Source: Ruminimicrobiellum sp045223915
GTDB taxonomy: Bacteria > Elusimicrobiota > Endomicrobiia > Endomicrobiales > Endomicrobiaceae
Direction: 5' to 3'
Assembly: GCA_045223915.1 (NCBI GenBank)
Contig: JBGUZU010000034.1
Location: forward strand, 124,001 to 188,000
Length of the DNA: 64,000 bases
A model generated the notes under the pieces. It did no database searches, had not been told where the DNA came from, and saw only the letters and a list, made by a program, of their open reading frames with translations. The first letter of the stretch is position 1. Each line of letters starts with the position of its first letter. Positions 33,989-42,487 of the stretch are shown one piece after another. The position numbers were made by a program, and so were the translations under genes.

Positions 33989-35236
33989 ATGTTAAACAAA
34001 AAAACCGTAGATGATTTAAAAGACATTGCAGGAAAAAAAGTTTTGGTAAGATGTGATTTTAACGTTCCTTTAAAACAAGGCGTTATTCAAAACTATAAAA
34101 GAATAGATGCTGCTCTTCCTACAATAAAGAAATTGTTGGAACAAAAAGCAAAAGTTATTCTTTGCTCTCATATGGGAAAACCTAAAGGTGAACCGTTACC
34201 GGAACTTTCACTTGCTCCTGTAGCAGTTGCATTAAGTGAGAGATTAGGTGTAACCGTAAAATTTGCAGATGATCCTAAAGTTACAAGTAATTCAACAAAA
34301 CAAATGGCAAAAGATTTGAAAGAAGGGGAAGTTTTACTTCTTCAAAATACAAGATATAGAAAAGAAGAAACAAAGTTGGAAAAAGATGAAACTGCAATAA
34401 AATTTGCAGAAGAACTTGCAGCACTTTGCGATAACGAAATATTTGTTAACGATGCATTCGGAACAGCTCACAGAGCACATTGTTCAAATGTTGGTGTTAC
34501 AAAATTCGTTAAAGAATCTGCAGCAGGATACTTGGTAGAAAAAGAAATTAAGTTTTTAGGCGATGCATTAAATTCTCCCGTTAAACCTTTCTTGGCTATT
34601 TTGGGCGGTGCAAAAGTTTCCGATAAAATAAATGTTATCGAAAATCTTTTAGGTAAAGTAGATGCTATTATAATCGGCGGAGCAATGGCATACACATTCT
34701 TAAAAGCACAGGGATACAAAACAGGAAAATCTTTGGTCGAAGAAGATAAACTCGATTTAGCAAAAAGTTTATTGAAAAAAGCCGAAGATAAAGGTGTAAA
34801 ATTCTTGTTACCTATAGATCATGTTATAGCAACAGCAGTAGACTTTGAAAAGAAAGAAGTTCCTGCCGGTGCAACTGTAAAAAATACCGACGGACTTGAT
34901 ATTGAAGACGGATTTATGGGAGTGGATGCAGGCCCTAAATCAATAGCAAAATTCAGTGAAATAGTAAAATCCGCAAAAACAATAGTTTGGAACGGACCGT
35001 TAGGAATATTCGAAGTTCCCGAATTTTCTAAAGGAACGGTTGAAATTGCAAAGTTAGTTGCTGAAGCAACAGATAAAGGTGCGATTTCCGTAGTCGGCGG
35101 AGGAGATTCCGTATCTGCAGTTAAAAAAGCAGGTGTAGATAAAAGAATTTCTCATGTGTCGACGGGCGGCGGTGCATCTTTGGAATTTTTGGAAGGTAAA
35201 GATTTGCCCGGTATAGCAGCCTTGCCAACAAAATAA
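33989..35236 (+). CDS. pgk: Phosphoglycerate kinase
   Basis: A 415-residue glycolytic enzyme making ATP from 1,3-bisphosphoglycerate. The signature VLVRCDFNVPLKQG lies near residue 17, the 3-phosphoglycerate site is in SHMGKPKG, the hinge is in FLAILGGAKVSDKI, and the nucleotide loop GGGDSVSAVKKAG and HVSTGGGASLEFLEG are at the C-terminus. GAGGAG precedes the ATG. The gap–pgk order is the classical one. tpiA, which commonly comes next, is missing here. Confidence 0.97.
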   Translation: MLNKKTVDDLKDIAGKKVLVRCDFNVPLKQGVIQNYKRIDAALPTIKKLLEQKAKVILCSHMGKPKGEPLPELSLAPVAVALSERLGVTVKFADDPKVTSNSTKQMAKDLKEGEVLLLQNTRYRKEETKLEKDETAIKFAEELAALCDNEIFVNDAFGTAHRAHCSNVGVTKFVKESAAGYLVEKEIKFLGDALNSPVKPFLAILGGAKVSDKINVIENLLGKVDAIIIGGAMAYTFLKAQGYKTGKSLVEEDKLDLAKSLLKKAEDKGVKFLLPIDHVIATAVDFEKKEVPAGATVKNTDGLDIEDGFMGVDAGPKSIAKFSEIVKSAKTIVWNGPLGIFEVPEFSKGTVEIAKLVAEATDKGAISVVGGGDSVSAVKKAGVDKRISHVSTGGGASLEFLEGKDLPGIAALPTK

Positions 35237-35251
35237 AAATTTTATATAATC

Positions 35252-35286
35252 TTGTCCTGCATAATAATAAAAATTGTGCAGGACAA
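35252..35286 (+). other. Stem-loop after pgk without a T run
   Basis: Perfect 10-bp arms TTGTCCTGCA (35252–35261) and TGCAGGACAA (35277–35286) with a 15-base loop. It is followed by A and not by T, so intrinsic termination is doubtful. Confidence 0.6.
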
Positions 35287-35294
35287 AAAAATAC

Positions 35295-35323
35295 TTGCAA
35301 GAAAAAAATTTTTTTGATACAAT
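35295..35323 (+). promoter_or_regulatory. secG promoter directly before the start codon
   Basis: TTGCAA (35295–35300), a 17-base spacer and TACAAT (35318–35323) end 9 bases before ATG 35333. No ribosome site lies between. The transcript would start about 3 bases before the ATG. Confidence 0.6.
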
Positions 35324-35332
35324 ACAATAATT

Positions 35333-35638
35333 ATGATACTTTATTACATTATAGTAACATTACATTTTATAGTTTGTGCAGCATTGATTGTTATAGTTCT
35401 TCTCCAAGCAGGAAAGAGCGGCGGAATGGCCGGTATTTTCGGCGGCGGAGGATCTGATCAAATATTTAGTGCTCCAAGCGGAATGGCATTTATAAAAAAA
35501 GTTACTGTTGGTTGTGCTATAGTTTTTATGGTAACATCTCTTACATTAACTTTAATGTCTTCAAGAATGAGCATGAAGTCGGTTATTGATCAGGTTTCAA
35601 ATATACCTATAGCTGCTGCTCAGCAGCCTGGTGAGTAA
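35333..35638 (+). CDS. secG: Protein translocase subunit SecG
   Basis: A 101-residue membrane protein of the SecYEG channel. Two hydrophobic helices (about 2–24 and 56–77) flank the conserved loop LLQAGKSGGMAGIFGGGGSDQIFS, shortened here to its hallmarks QAGKSGG and FGGGGSDQIF. The start is certain from the family alignment, although no ribosome site is seen and the promoter almost touches the ATG. tRNA-Leu begins 12 bases after the stop, an arrangement also seen as secG–leuU in E. coli, so the tRNAs are probably read from this promoter. Confidence 0.93.
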   Translation: MILYYIIVTLHFIVCAALIVIVLLQAGKSGGMAGIFGGGGSDQIFSAPSGMAFIKKVTVGCAIVFMVTSLTLTLMSSRMSMKSVIDQVSNIPIAAAQQPGE

Positions 35639-35650
35639 TAGCAGGGGATT

Positions 35651-35732
35651 GCTGGGGTGGCGGAACTGGCATACGCGCACGCTTGAGGTGCGTGTCCTTA
35701 ACCGGGTACGGGTTCAATTCCCGTCCCCAGCA
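35651..35732 (+). tRNA. tRNA-Leu (anticodon GAG)
   Basis: An 82-base class II tRNA. The acceptor arm GCTGGGG pairs with CCCCAGC, with discriminator A. The anticodon stem CACGC/GCGTG encloses TTGAGGT with anticodon GAG. The variable arm is long (TCCTTAACCGGGTA region), as expected for leucine. CCA is not encoded. Confidence 0.95.
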
Positions 35733-35747
35733 TATTAAAGGAAAAAT

Positions 35748-35819
35748 GCGGGCATAGCTCAGTGGTAGAGCGTCTCGTTGCCAACGAGAATGTCGTGGGT
35801 TCAAGTCCCATTGCCCGCT
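35748..35819 (+). tRNA. tRNA-Gly (anticodon GCC)
   Basis: A 72-base cloverleaf with acceptor arm GCGGGCA/TGCCCGC and discriminator T. The anticodon stem TCTCG/CGAGA holds TTGCCAA with anticodon GCC. It lies 15 bases after tRNA-Leu and is followed by a terminator at once. Confidence 0.96.
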
Positions 35820-35834
35820 CTTGAATATAAAATC

Positions 35835-35866
35835 AAAATTCAGTCTTCGGACTGAATTTTTTTTTG
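35835..35866 (+). terminator. Terminator of the secG–tRNA transcript
   Basis: Perfect 11-bp arms AAAATTCAGTC and GACTGAATTTT around a TTCG tetraloop, followed by T bases. A textbook intrinsic terminator. Confidence 0.93.
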
Positions 35867-35938
35867 TCCAAATTAAGTGATAATATATACTTAATTTTTG
35901 TATAATATAGAATTAATATTAGAAAAAGGAATTTTGTA

Positions 35939-36802
35939 TTGGATAAAAATATATTTGCAATAATTGTGAGTTATGAACCTAAAGATTCATTGATTAGGTT
36001 GTATAATTCTATAAAAGAGCAAGTTGACGAGATTGTTATTGTTGATAATAACAGTTGCAACAAAGACTCTGTGGAAATTTTAAAAAAATTGGAAAAAGAT
36101 GTTTTTATAATACATAGTAAACAAAACTTAGGTATAGCTGCAGCTCTTAATCAAGGTCTAAAAATTGCTATTGATAAAAAATACAAATGGATTTTAACTT
36201 TAGATCAAGATAGTGAATTTTTACCTAATACATATAACTGCCTTTTAACATCTTATGAAACATTAAAAGATAGAGAAAAAACAATGATTATTGCTCCTAA
36301 AGCAATAGAAAGAGTGAGTGTAAATAAAAATATTTTATTAGATTCAAAAAATATTATATGGAATGATGCTGTATTAAATCTTACCTCTGGAAGTTTAATA
36401 AAAGCAGCAGCTTTTGATAAAGTTGGATTGTTTGATGATAAATTGTTTATAGAACAAGTAGATAACGATTTTTGTTATAGGTTAATAAGAAATAAATATA
36501 AAATAAAAATTGCTCAAAATATAAATTTTATTCAGGAAATAGGTAATGCAAAAAAAGTATGCGGTTGTATAGTTAGAAATCACAATTCGAAAAGAAAATA
36601 TTATTTATCAAGAAATGTTACCATAATGTTAAAAAGATATTTTTTTGTATCACCTTACACTACAATAAGATACTTTTTGGGTGGAACGATTTTTAGTTGG
36701 TTAAAAGTTTTGTTGCTTGAAAAAGAGAAGGCAAAAAAAATAACATGTGGCTTTAAAGGGTTTATTGATGGTATTTTTAGTGCTTATAGGAATATAAAAT
36801 GA
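35939..36802 (+). CDS. GT2 glycosyltransferase, rhamnosyltransferase-like
   Basis: A 287-residue GT-A enzyme. The N-terminal IFAIIVSYEPKDSLIRLYNSI, the donor motif IVIVDNNSCNKDS and the metal motif LTLDQDSEF are in the order seen in WbbL-like rhamnosyltransferases. FNQVGLFD-like FDKVGLFDDKLFIEQVDNDFCYR is another family hallmark. The start is TTG 35939, with AAAGGA 8 bases upstream. TATAAT at 35901–35906 probably belongs to its promoter. It opens a surface polysaccharide locus and overlaps the next gene by 4 bases. Confidence 0.88.
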   Translation: MDKNIFAIIVSYEPKDSLIRLYNSIKEQVDEIVIVDNNSCNKDSVEILKKLEKDVFIIHSKQNLGIAAALNQGLKIAIDKKYKWILTLDQDSEFLPNTYNCLLTSYETLKDREKTMIIAPKAIERVSVNKNILLDSKNIIWNDAVLNLTSGSLIKAAAFDKVGLFDDKLFIEQVDNDFCYRLIRNKYKIKIAQNINFIQEIGNAKKVCGCIVRNHNSKRKYYLSRNVTIMLKRYFFVSPYTTIRYFLGGTIFSWLKVLLLEKEKAKKITCGFKGFIDGIFSAYRNIK

Positions 36803-37887
36803 AACATAAAAATATTGTAGTACTTGCGGATGCAGGAATTGGAGATTTTATTTGGGCAACATCTGCATTGTCGTTGATAAGACAATATGATGAAAATATT
36901 AAAATAACTTTAGTTACTTGTGATAAATATATCGAACTCATAGATAGCAGTTTAAAAATCAATGAGATAGTTACGACAAATAATAAATATCATGTAAACA
37001 AAAATTCTTTTGTAAGAATAGCTTATAAAATATTTTGGTCAATAAAAAATTTTAAATATTTTTATAAAAAAGATACCTGTTTAATTTTGGATATTTCAAT
37101 GTTTTTTGCAATGACAGCAAAGTTTTTATATAGAATAAAAAACATTGTAGGTCCTGATAACTTTTCTTTCGGATATAATATAACTAATGAATCTTCCAAA
37201 TTTTATACTAAAATAGTTAAAATGCCAAAAGATTCCGACAGAACATCTTATATGATGAGATATCAAATGATTACAAGAACAGTGTTTCCTACACATAATT
37301 TGTGTTTGCCTATTGTGCCGAATACAGAATACTTAAAAAACAAGATGTTAAATTTAATCAACAAAACAAATAAACTTAAAATTGTTATTTCTCCATGTGG
37401 CTCGGTTCCGTGGAGAAAATTTGATATAACTTTTATTCAAGATATAATATTAAAATTAAACAAATTGTATAATATAACTTTTTTTATCGTTGGTAACTCT
37501 AAACAAGAAAAAGAATATGCTTTTACAATATTAAATTTATTGAAAAGTAACAATATCGATATTAGAAATTTTGTGGGGAAAACTTCATTGTTGGAATTAA
37601 AAGAAATGTTTAATAATATGGATTTGTTATTAACTGTTGATACAGGAATATGTCATATTGCTGCAACGACAAAGATACCTATAATATCTGTATATGGTGC
37701 AACTTTACCTGAAAATTCAGGAGCAATCAGTTCTAAAGTTGTGCAATTATGTTCTTATAGGGAATGTTCACCTTGTTCATTTAAAACTATAACACAAAAT
37801 TTTGTTTGTAAAAATCCGTTATGCATACAAGATATAACCTCTGAAATAGTAATTGAAAAAGTAAAAGAGATTCTAAATGAAAAATAA
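36799..37887 (+). CDS. GT9 heptosyltransferase-family protein, copy 1
   Basis: A 362-residue GT-B enzyme of the ADP-heptose:LPS heptosyltransferase family. The N-terminal ADAGIGDFIWATSALSLIRQY carries the GIGD motif, and the C-terminal half has LVISPCGSVPWR-like IVISPCGSVPWRKFD, VGKTSLLELKEMFNNMDLLLTVDTGICHIAA and the sugar-nucleotide loop ISVYGATLPENSGA. It should add a heptose or related sugar to the lipid A core or to a glycan. The next gene is a paralogue, and the 11-base overlap suggests a recent tandem duplication with paired function. Confidence 0.88.
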   Translation: MKHKNIVVLADAGIGDFIWATSALSLIRQYDENIKITLVTCDKYIELIDSSLKINEIVTTNNKYHVNKNSFVRIAYKIFWSIKNFKYFYKKDTCLILDISMFFAMTAKFLYRIKNIVGPDNFSFGYNITNESSKFYTKIVKMPKDSDRTSYMMRYQMITRTVFPTHNLCLPIVPNTEYLKNKMLNLINKTNKLKIVISPCGSVPWRKFDITFIQDIILKLNKLYNITFFIVGNSKQEKEYAFTILNLLKSNNIDIRNFVGKTSLLELKEMFNNMDLLLTVDTGICHIAATTKIPIISVYGATLPENSGAISSKVVQLCSYRECSPCSFKTITQNFVCKNPLCIQDITSEIVIEKVKEILNEK

Positions 37888-38974
37888 TAAATTAAAAAAA
37901 GTGTGTGTTTTTACATGTTGCGGAATAGGCGATTTTATTTGGGCAACATCTGCAATATCATTAATTAAAAATTATGATGCAAACATAAATCTTACACTAA
38001 TAACTTTTGATTCATATAAATCTATAATAGATGATAAGTTAAAGATAGATAATGTTTTGTTTACAAGTTATAAATATTTCTTTCATAGCAACAAATTAAT
38101 AAGATATGTGTATAAGTTTTATTGGTTGCTAAAATTGTTTTTCTATCTACATAAAGTTGATATGTTAATTTGTTTAGATACTCATACTTTGTTTACAAAA
38201 TTTGCAAAATATATTTATCGAATAAAAGAAATCGTTGGTGCTAATACTTTAAAATTTGGCTATAACACACCGAATAAAGATGCTGCATATTATACAAAAC
38301 AAATTGTTATGCCAAGGGATGGTGATAGAAATCATTGTATGATGAGGTATCAACAGATTATTAGAACAATTTTCCAGAATTATAATTTATCAATACCGAT
38401 TCTACCCAATACAGATAATTTATCAGACAAAATAAAAGAAAAATTTTTAGCAAATACAAATAGATATAAAATTGCTTTATGTACAATAGGAACTTCTTTA
38501 AGGAGAACTTTACCGATTGATTATACTATAAAACTTTTTAAAGAATTGGAACAAATTAAAGATACAACTTTTTTTATTGTTGGGAATACAGATAAACAAA
38601 AAAAAGAAGCTGATTACTTAAAAATAAAATTTCCTGATATGGATATAAAAAATGTTTGTTGTAAAACAACTTTATTAGAATTAAAAGAATTGCTAAAAAA
38701 TATGGACTTATTAATATCGGTTGATACGGGAGTTGTTCATTTAGCTGCAGTTAATAATATTCCTACAATAACTTTTTATAGTATTGCATTGCCTGAACAT
38801 TCAGGTGCAATTAGTCATAATTTTAATGGAATATGTTCTTTGCAAAAATGTGTTCCATGTTTTTATAATGCTGAAATTAACAGACAGGTATGTAAAAATC
38901 CAAAATGTATTACAGATGTAAATATTGAAGATATATTAAAAGGAATTAAAAAAATTTTAAGCTATAAAAAATAA
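37877..38974 (+). CDS. GT9 heptosyltransferase-family protein, copy 2
   Basis: A 365-residue paralogue of the gene before it. Both share FIWATSA, the segments DRNHCMMRYQQI / DRTSYMMRYQMI and the end ALPEHSGAISHNFNGICSLQKCVPC. Cysteines near the end (CSLQKCVPC and CKNPKC) are kept in both copies in the same spacing and may bind a metal, which is not usual for GT9 enzymes. The likely role is adding a second, similar sugar. The stop lies 17 bases from the end of a converging GT2 gene and no terminator is visible in between. Confidence 0.87.
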   Translation: MKNNKLKKVCVFTCCGIGDFIWATSAISLIKNYDANINLTLITFDSYKSIIDDKLKIDNVLFTSYKYFFHSNKLIRYVYKFYWLLKLFFYLHKVDMLICLDTHTLFTKFAKYIYRIKEIVGANTLKFGYNTPNKDAAYYTKQIVMPRDGDRNHCMMRYQQIIRTIFQNYNLSIPILPNTDNLSDKIKEKFLANTNRYKIALCTIGTSLRRTLPIDYTIKLFKELEQIKDTTFFIVGNTDKQKKEADYLKIKFPDMDIKNVCCKTTLLELKELLKNMDLLISVDTGVVHLAAVNNIPTITFYSIALPEHSGAISHNFNGICSLQKCVPCFYNAEINRQVCKNPKCITDVNIEDILKGIKKILSYKK

Positions 38975-38991
38975 AGAAGTTTTATATACAC

Positions 38992-39915
38992 TTACTTAAT
39001 CATTAAAAATTTTATTATATGTTTGATCGGTATTGAAATAGAATTATATATTAATTTCCTTATACTGTAAAATAGAAATCTGTGAAGAAAATATTCCAAT
39101 TTTACATTTTCGGAATTACAAATTTTATATGCAAATTTTATGTTTCCTTCTCTTGTCGTTTTGTCCTTTATATTAAATGCATTTGCAATAATATATTTTG
39201 CTAAATATTCTAAAGATGGTTTTGATAAATTTTTTAGAATATTGTTGTTTTTTTGTAATATAATTTTTAATCTTTCAAGTTGCTTTTCATGATTAGATGT
39301 AATGGAATCTTCCTGACCATAACAATCCACTAAAGCATTATTCATACAATAAACAGAATAGCCTTTTTCCAACAATCTCATCATAAGTTCAAAATCCTCT
39401 TGACCTAAAAGATTACTGTCAAATTTATTATTAAAAAAGACATCTCTTTTCCCAAACAATGTTTGCGCACTTATTCCCATTGTTGTTTGATTCTTAGCTA
39501 AGAAACCTTCTTTAAAATGTTTAGGTGCTATTCTTTTTCTTAAATTTCCGAATGTAAAGCACTTGCAGAAAACAATATCGGTATTGTTTTCTGCAAGTGC
39601 TTTAATTTGTTTTTCCAGCTTGTTCGTATGCCAAACATCATCACTATCTTGGAAAGCAATATACTTTCCTCTCGCAAGATTAATACCGTTGTTTCTTGCT
39701 GCACAGCAGCCTTTGTTTTCTTGCTTTACATATATAACCCTTTCATCATTTATTGAATCTATGACTTCTTTGGTATTATCAGTAGAGCCATCATCGACTA
39801 TTATAAGTTCTAAATTAGTATAAGTTTGATTTAAAACACTCTCTGCAGATCTTTTTATAAGACTTGCTCTGTTATATGTCGGGATAATTACAGAAATTAA
39901 AGGTATGTCATTCAT
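38992..39915 (-). CDS. GT2 glycosyltransferase with a perfect inverted repeat inside
   Basis: A 307-residue GT-A enzyme with ISVIIPTYNRASLIKRSA, the donor motif IIVDDGSTDNT and the metal motif FQDSDDVWH in the first 100 residues. The C-terminal part is variable and probably recognises the acceptor. A perfect 23-bp inverted repeat with a 4-base loop (39555–39604) lies in the codons for KALAENNTDIVFCKCFT, next to the GT-A core. Its ATG lies 14 bases after the end of rfbH on the same strand, so it is likely part of the rfbG–rfbH operon. Confidence 0.9.
   Translation of the reverse strand: MNDIPLISVIIPTYNRASLIKRSAESVLNQTYTNLELIIVDDGSTDNTKEVIDSINDERVIYVKQENKGCCAARNNGINLARGKYIAFQDSDDVWHTNKLEKQIKALAENNTDIVFCKCFTFGNLRKRIAPKHFKEGFLAKNQTTMGISAQTLFGKRDVFFNNKFDSNLLGQEDFELMMRLLEKGYSVYCMNNALVDCYGQEDSITSNHEKQLERLKIILQKNNNILKNLSKPSLEYLAKYIIANAFNIKDKTTREGNIKFAYKICNSENVKLEYFLHRFLFYSIRKLIYNSISIPIKHIIKFLMIK
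39555..39604. repeat. Perfect 23-bp inverted repeat in coding DNA
   Basis: Left arm 39555–39577 (starts TAAAGCACTTG, ends AACAATA) and right arm 39582–39604 are exact reverse complements around the loop TCGG. No A/T bias or T run makes it a terminator, and it lies in the middle of an intact gene. Confidence 0.92.
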
Positions 39916-39929
39916 AGTTTTTTATTCCC

Positions 39930-41288
39930 TTATTGATTATAAAAATTCTTTATGAACTTATGTATTTGTTTTGAAATCTTATCCATCTCTTGCTTGCCGA
40001 GAGCGGGGAAAATTCCCACCCAAAAAGAATTGTTCATAATATATTCTGTATTAGGTAATAATTTATATTGTTTTTCGGTTAATTTATTTGATTGTAATAA
40101 AGTTGATTTGCCTATTCTTATTTGAATTTTGTTTTCCGTCATCATAGGTTGTCTTAGAATATTTCCTGCAAAAAGTTGTCTTGTTCCTATGCCGTTTTGT
40201 TCCAAATATTCAACAAGTTTTTGTTTTGTAAATTTGTTGTTTTGTTTTATAGTTAACAAAAATCCGAACCAAGCAGGATTTGAATTTTTTTCTTTTTGGG
40301 GAAATATAAAATAATCTTTTAAATCTTGTAATTTGCTCATCAAATAAGTGAAATTAATTGCTCTTTTGTTTAAAAATTCAGGAAGCTTTTTTAGTTGGCT
40401 TACACCTATAGCAGCCTGAAAATCAGTAGTTTTAAAGTTGTAACCTATATGGGAATAAGTATATTTGTGATCATATCCTAAAGGTAAATTTCCGAGTTTC
40501 ATAGAAAATCTTTTTTTGCAATTATTGTCTTGTCCGGGTTTACAGCAACAATCTCTGCCCCAATCTCTAAAAGACATAAGTATTTTATATAGTTGAGAAT
40601 CGTTTGTTACAACAGCTCCACCTTCGCCCGTAGTTATATGATGTGCGGGATAAAAACTGAAAGTTCCTATATGTCCTATGGTTCCTGTTTTTTTGTTTTT
40701 ATACGTGGCACCTAAAGCATCGCAACTATCTTCTATAAGCCACAAATTATATTTTTTACATATTTTTAAAATTTTGTCTAAATTAAAAGGGTTTCCTAAA
40801 GTGTGAGCAACAAATATTGCTTTAGTTTTTTTTGTTATTGCTTCTTCGATTTTCGTTTCATCAATGTTACAAGTTTCTAATTTGCAATCAATAAATACAG
40901 GAATAAAGCCTAATTGTATTATTGGATTTACAGTTGTAGGAAAACTTGTGGCAACAGTTATAATCTCATCACCTTTTTCTATCCTTCTTTTGCCGAGTTT
41001 GTAAGAAGTTAATGCGGATAGAGCCAAAAGGTTTACGCTTGAACCTGAGTTTACGAAAAGAGCATGTTTTATGTTTAAAAATGTTGCTAATTTCTTTTCG
41101 AATTCATCATTGAATCTGCCCGATGTAAGCCACATATCAAGGGAAGCATCTATTAAATTACATAAATCTTTTTCGTCCAAGACTTTCCCGGAAGCAGGAA
41201 TATAATTTTTGAAATTATATTGGCTTTTCTTTGATTTAAAGTATAATTTTGCAGTTTTTTTTACTGCATTTCTTAAATTGTCAGACAT
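39930..41288 (-). CDS. rfbH: CDP-6-deoxy-4-hexulose-3-dehydrase (RfbH/E1)
   Basis: A 452-residue enzyme that removes the 3-hydroxyl of CDP-4-keto-6-deoxyglucose in 3,6-dideoxyhexose synthesis. It is an aminotransferase-fold PMP protein in which the Lys is replaced by His: SFYPAHHITTGEGGA shows the His. The [2Fe-2S] ligands are Cys in DSCDALG and the dense group DCCCKPGQDNNCK. The N-terminus has IPASGKVLDEKDL and NSGSSVNLLALSAL. The partner reductase (E3) is not in the window, while the preceding step enzyme RfbG is encoded 6 bases upstream. Confidence 0.94.
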   Translation of the reverse strand: MSDNLRNAVKKTAKLYFKSKKSQYNFKNYIPASGKVLDEKDLCNLIDASLDMWLTSGRFNDEFEKKLATFLNIKHALFVNSGSSVNLLALSALTSYKLGKRRIEKGDEIITVATSFPTTVNPIIQLGFIPVFIDCKLETCNIDETKIEEAITKKTKAIFVAHTLGNPFNLDKILKICKKYNLWLIEDSCDALGATYKNKKTGTIGHIGTFSFYPAHHITTGEGGAVVTNDSQLYKILMSFRDWGRDCCCKPGQDNNCKKRFSMKLGNLPLGYDHKYTYSHIGYNFKTTDFQAAIGVSQLKKLPEFLNKRAINFTYLMSKLQDLKDYFIFPQKEKNSNPAWFGFLLTIKQNNKFTKQKLVEYLEQNGIGTRQLFAGNILRQPMMTENKIQIRIGKSTLLQSNKLTEKQYKLLPNTEYIMNNSFWVGIFPALGKQEMDKISKQIHKFIKNFYNQ

Positions 41289-41294
41289 TGTATA

Positions 41295-42374
41295 TTACCC
41301 TTCCATAAAATCTTTTATTTGTTCAATACAAACTTTTCTAATGTCTTTCTTTTGTTGATATGCTTTTGTCCAATCTGTAATTTTGTCTAAAGCAATATTT
41401 GTGTTCCATCTTTGTTTTAAGCCTAATTCTTTTTTTGCTTTAGATATGTCAAGTTTTAAACATTGTGTTTCATGGAAAAGTTTTGTCTTGCCTGTTATAT
41501 ATTTAACTTTACCGAATTTTTTGCATAGACTTGTGACAATTTGTTCTACTGTTTTTGCTTCATCGTTTTCCGGACCAAAATTCCAAGCGGTTGCAAATTC
41601 TTTTTTACCTTTTAACAATTTTGCACCAAGCAATAAATAACATTTTAACGGCTCTAAAACATGTTGCCATGGCCTTATTGATTTGGGGTTTCTTACAACA
41701 GGTTTTTTATTTGCAAGTATTGCTTTTATAACGTCGGGAACTAATCTGTCTTTTGCAAAATCTCCGCCACCTATTGAATTTCCGGATCGTGCCGATGCTA
41801 TTAATGTTTTATGAGTTTTGCCGTAATCTTTTATGTTAAAAAAAGAATCTCTGTAAGAAGAAATAATTATTTCACAAGCCGCTTTTGAAGCACTATAAGG
41901 ATCGTATCCTCCAAGAGAATCGGTTTCCTTAAAAGGTTTTCCTGTTTCATTGTTTAAATAAACTTTATCGGTTGTAATTGCAACTACGGCTTTAACAACT
42001 TTAGTTCCCTTAATTGCTTCAAAAATAGTTGATGTTCCTATAATATTTGTATTTAATGTATTTAATGTTTCTTTATAAGATTGGCTAACAACAGCTTGTG
42101 CGGCTAAATGAAATATTATTTCCGGTTTGTATTTTTCTATTACGGATTTTAATTTTTTTAAATCTTTGATATCTCCTCTAATATCGGTACATTTGGGTTT
42201 TGTTAATTCAAATAAAGAAGGTTTTGTAGGAATATCAATAGAATAACCTATAATTTTTGCACCTAACATTTCTAACCATAAACATAACCAAGTTCCTTTA
42301 AAACCGGTATGGCCGGTGACAAGAACAGTTTTGTTAGAGAAAAAATTTAAGCTTGATGATAAATTTCTTTTCAT
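41295..42374 (-). CDS. rfbG: CDP-glucose 4,6-dehydratase
   Basis: A 359-residue short-chain dehydrogenase that makes CDP-4-keto-6-deoxyglucose, the first dedicated step to CDP-3,6-dideoxyhexoses. The NAD loop is VTGHTGFKGTWLCLWLE, the catalytic Tyr/Lys pair is in DPYSASKAACE, and ITTDKVYLN is the family-typical Ser/Thr segment. RPWQHVLEPLKCYLLLG is another hallmark of this dehydratase. RfbF, the glucose-1-phosphate cytidylyltransferase, is not next to it. It shares a divergent promoter region with the FkbM gene. Confidence 0.94.
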   Translation of the reverse strand: MKRNLSSSLNFFSNKTVLVTGHTGFKGTWLCLWLEMLGAKIIGYSIDIPTKPSLFELTKPKCTDIRGDIKDLKKLKSVIEKYKPEIIFHLAAQAVVSQSYKETLNTLNTNIIGTSTIFEAIKGTKVVKAVVAITTDKVYLNNETGKPFKETDSLGGYDPYSASKAACEIIISSYRDSFFNIKDYGKTHKTLIASARSGNSIGGGDFAKDRLVPDVIKAILANKKPVVRNPKSIRPWQHVLEPLKCYLLLGAKLLKGKKEFATAWNFGPENDEAKTVEQIVTSLCKKFGKVKYITGKTKLFHETQCLKLDISKAKKELGLKQRWNTNIALDKITDWTKAYQQKKDIRKVCIEQIKDFMEG

Positions 42375-42452
42375 AGTTTTCTTTTTAAAAAGACTATTTT
42401 TAACATATTATATCTAAAAAAATATAATAGAACAATAAAACTTTACTTTTAA

Positions 42453-42481
42453 TTGCATTTTTATGATTTCAAATATAAAAT
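42453..42481 (+). promoter_or_regulatory. Promoter ending 6 bases before the FkbM start codon
   Basis: TTGCAT (42453–42458), a 17-base spacer and TAAAAT (42476–42481). ATG 42488 lies 7 bases after the -10 box, so transcription should begin on the start codon itself. No ribosome site is present. Confidence 0.55.
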
Positions 42482-42487
42482 ATAACA

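Noticed and set aside
35252..35286. Terminator after pgk
   Set aside because: The stem is strong but is followed by A bases and not T; it is listed only as a stem-loop.
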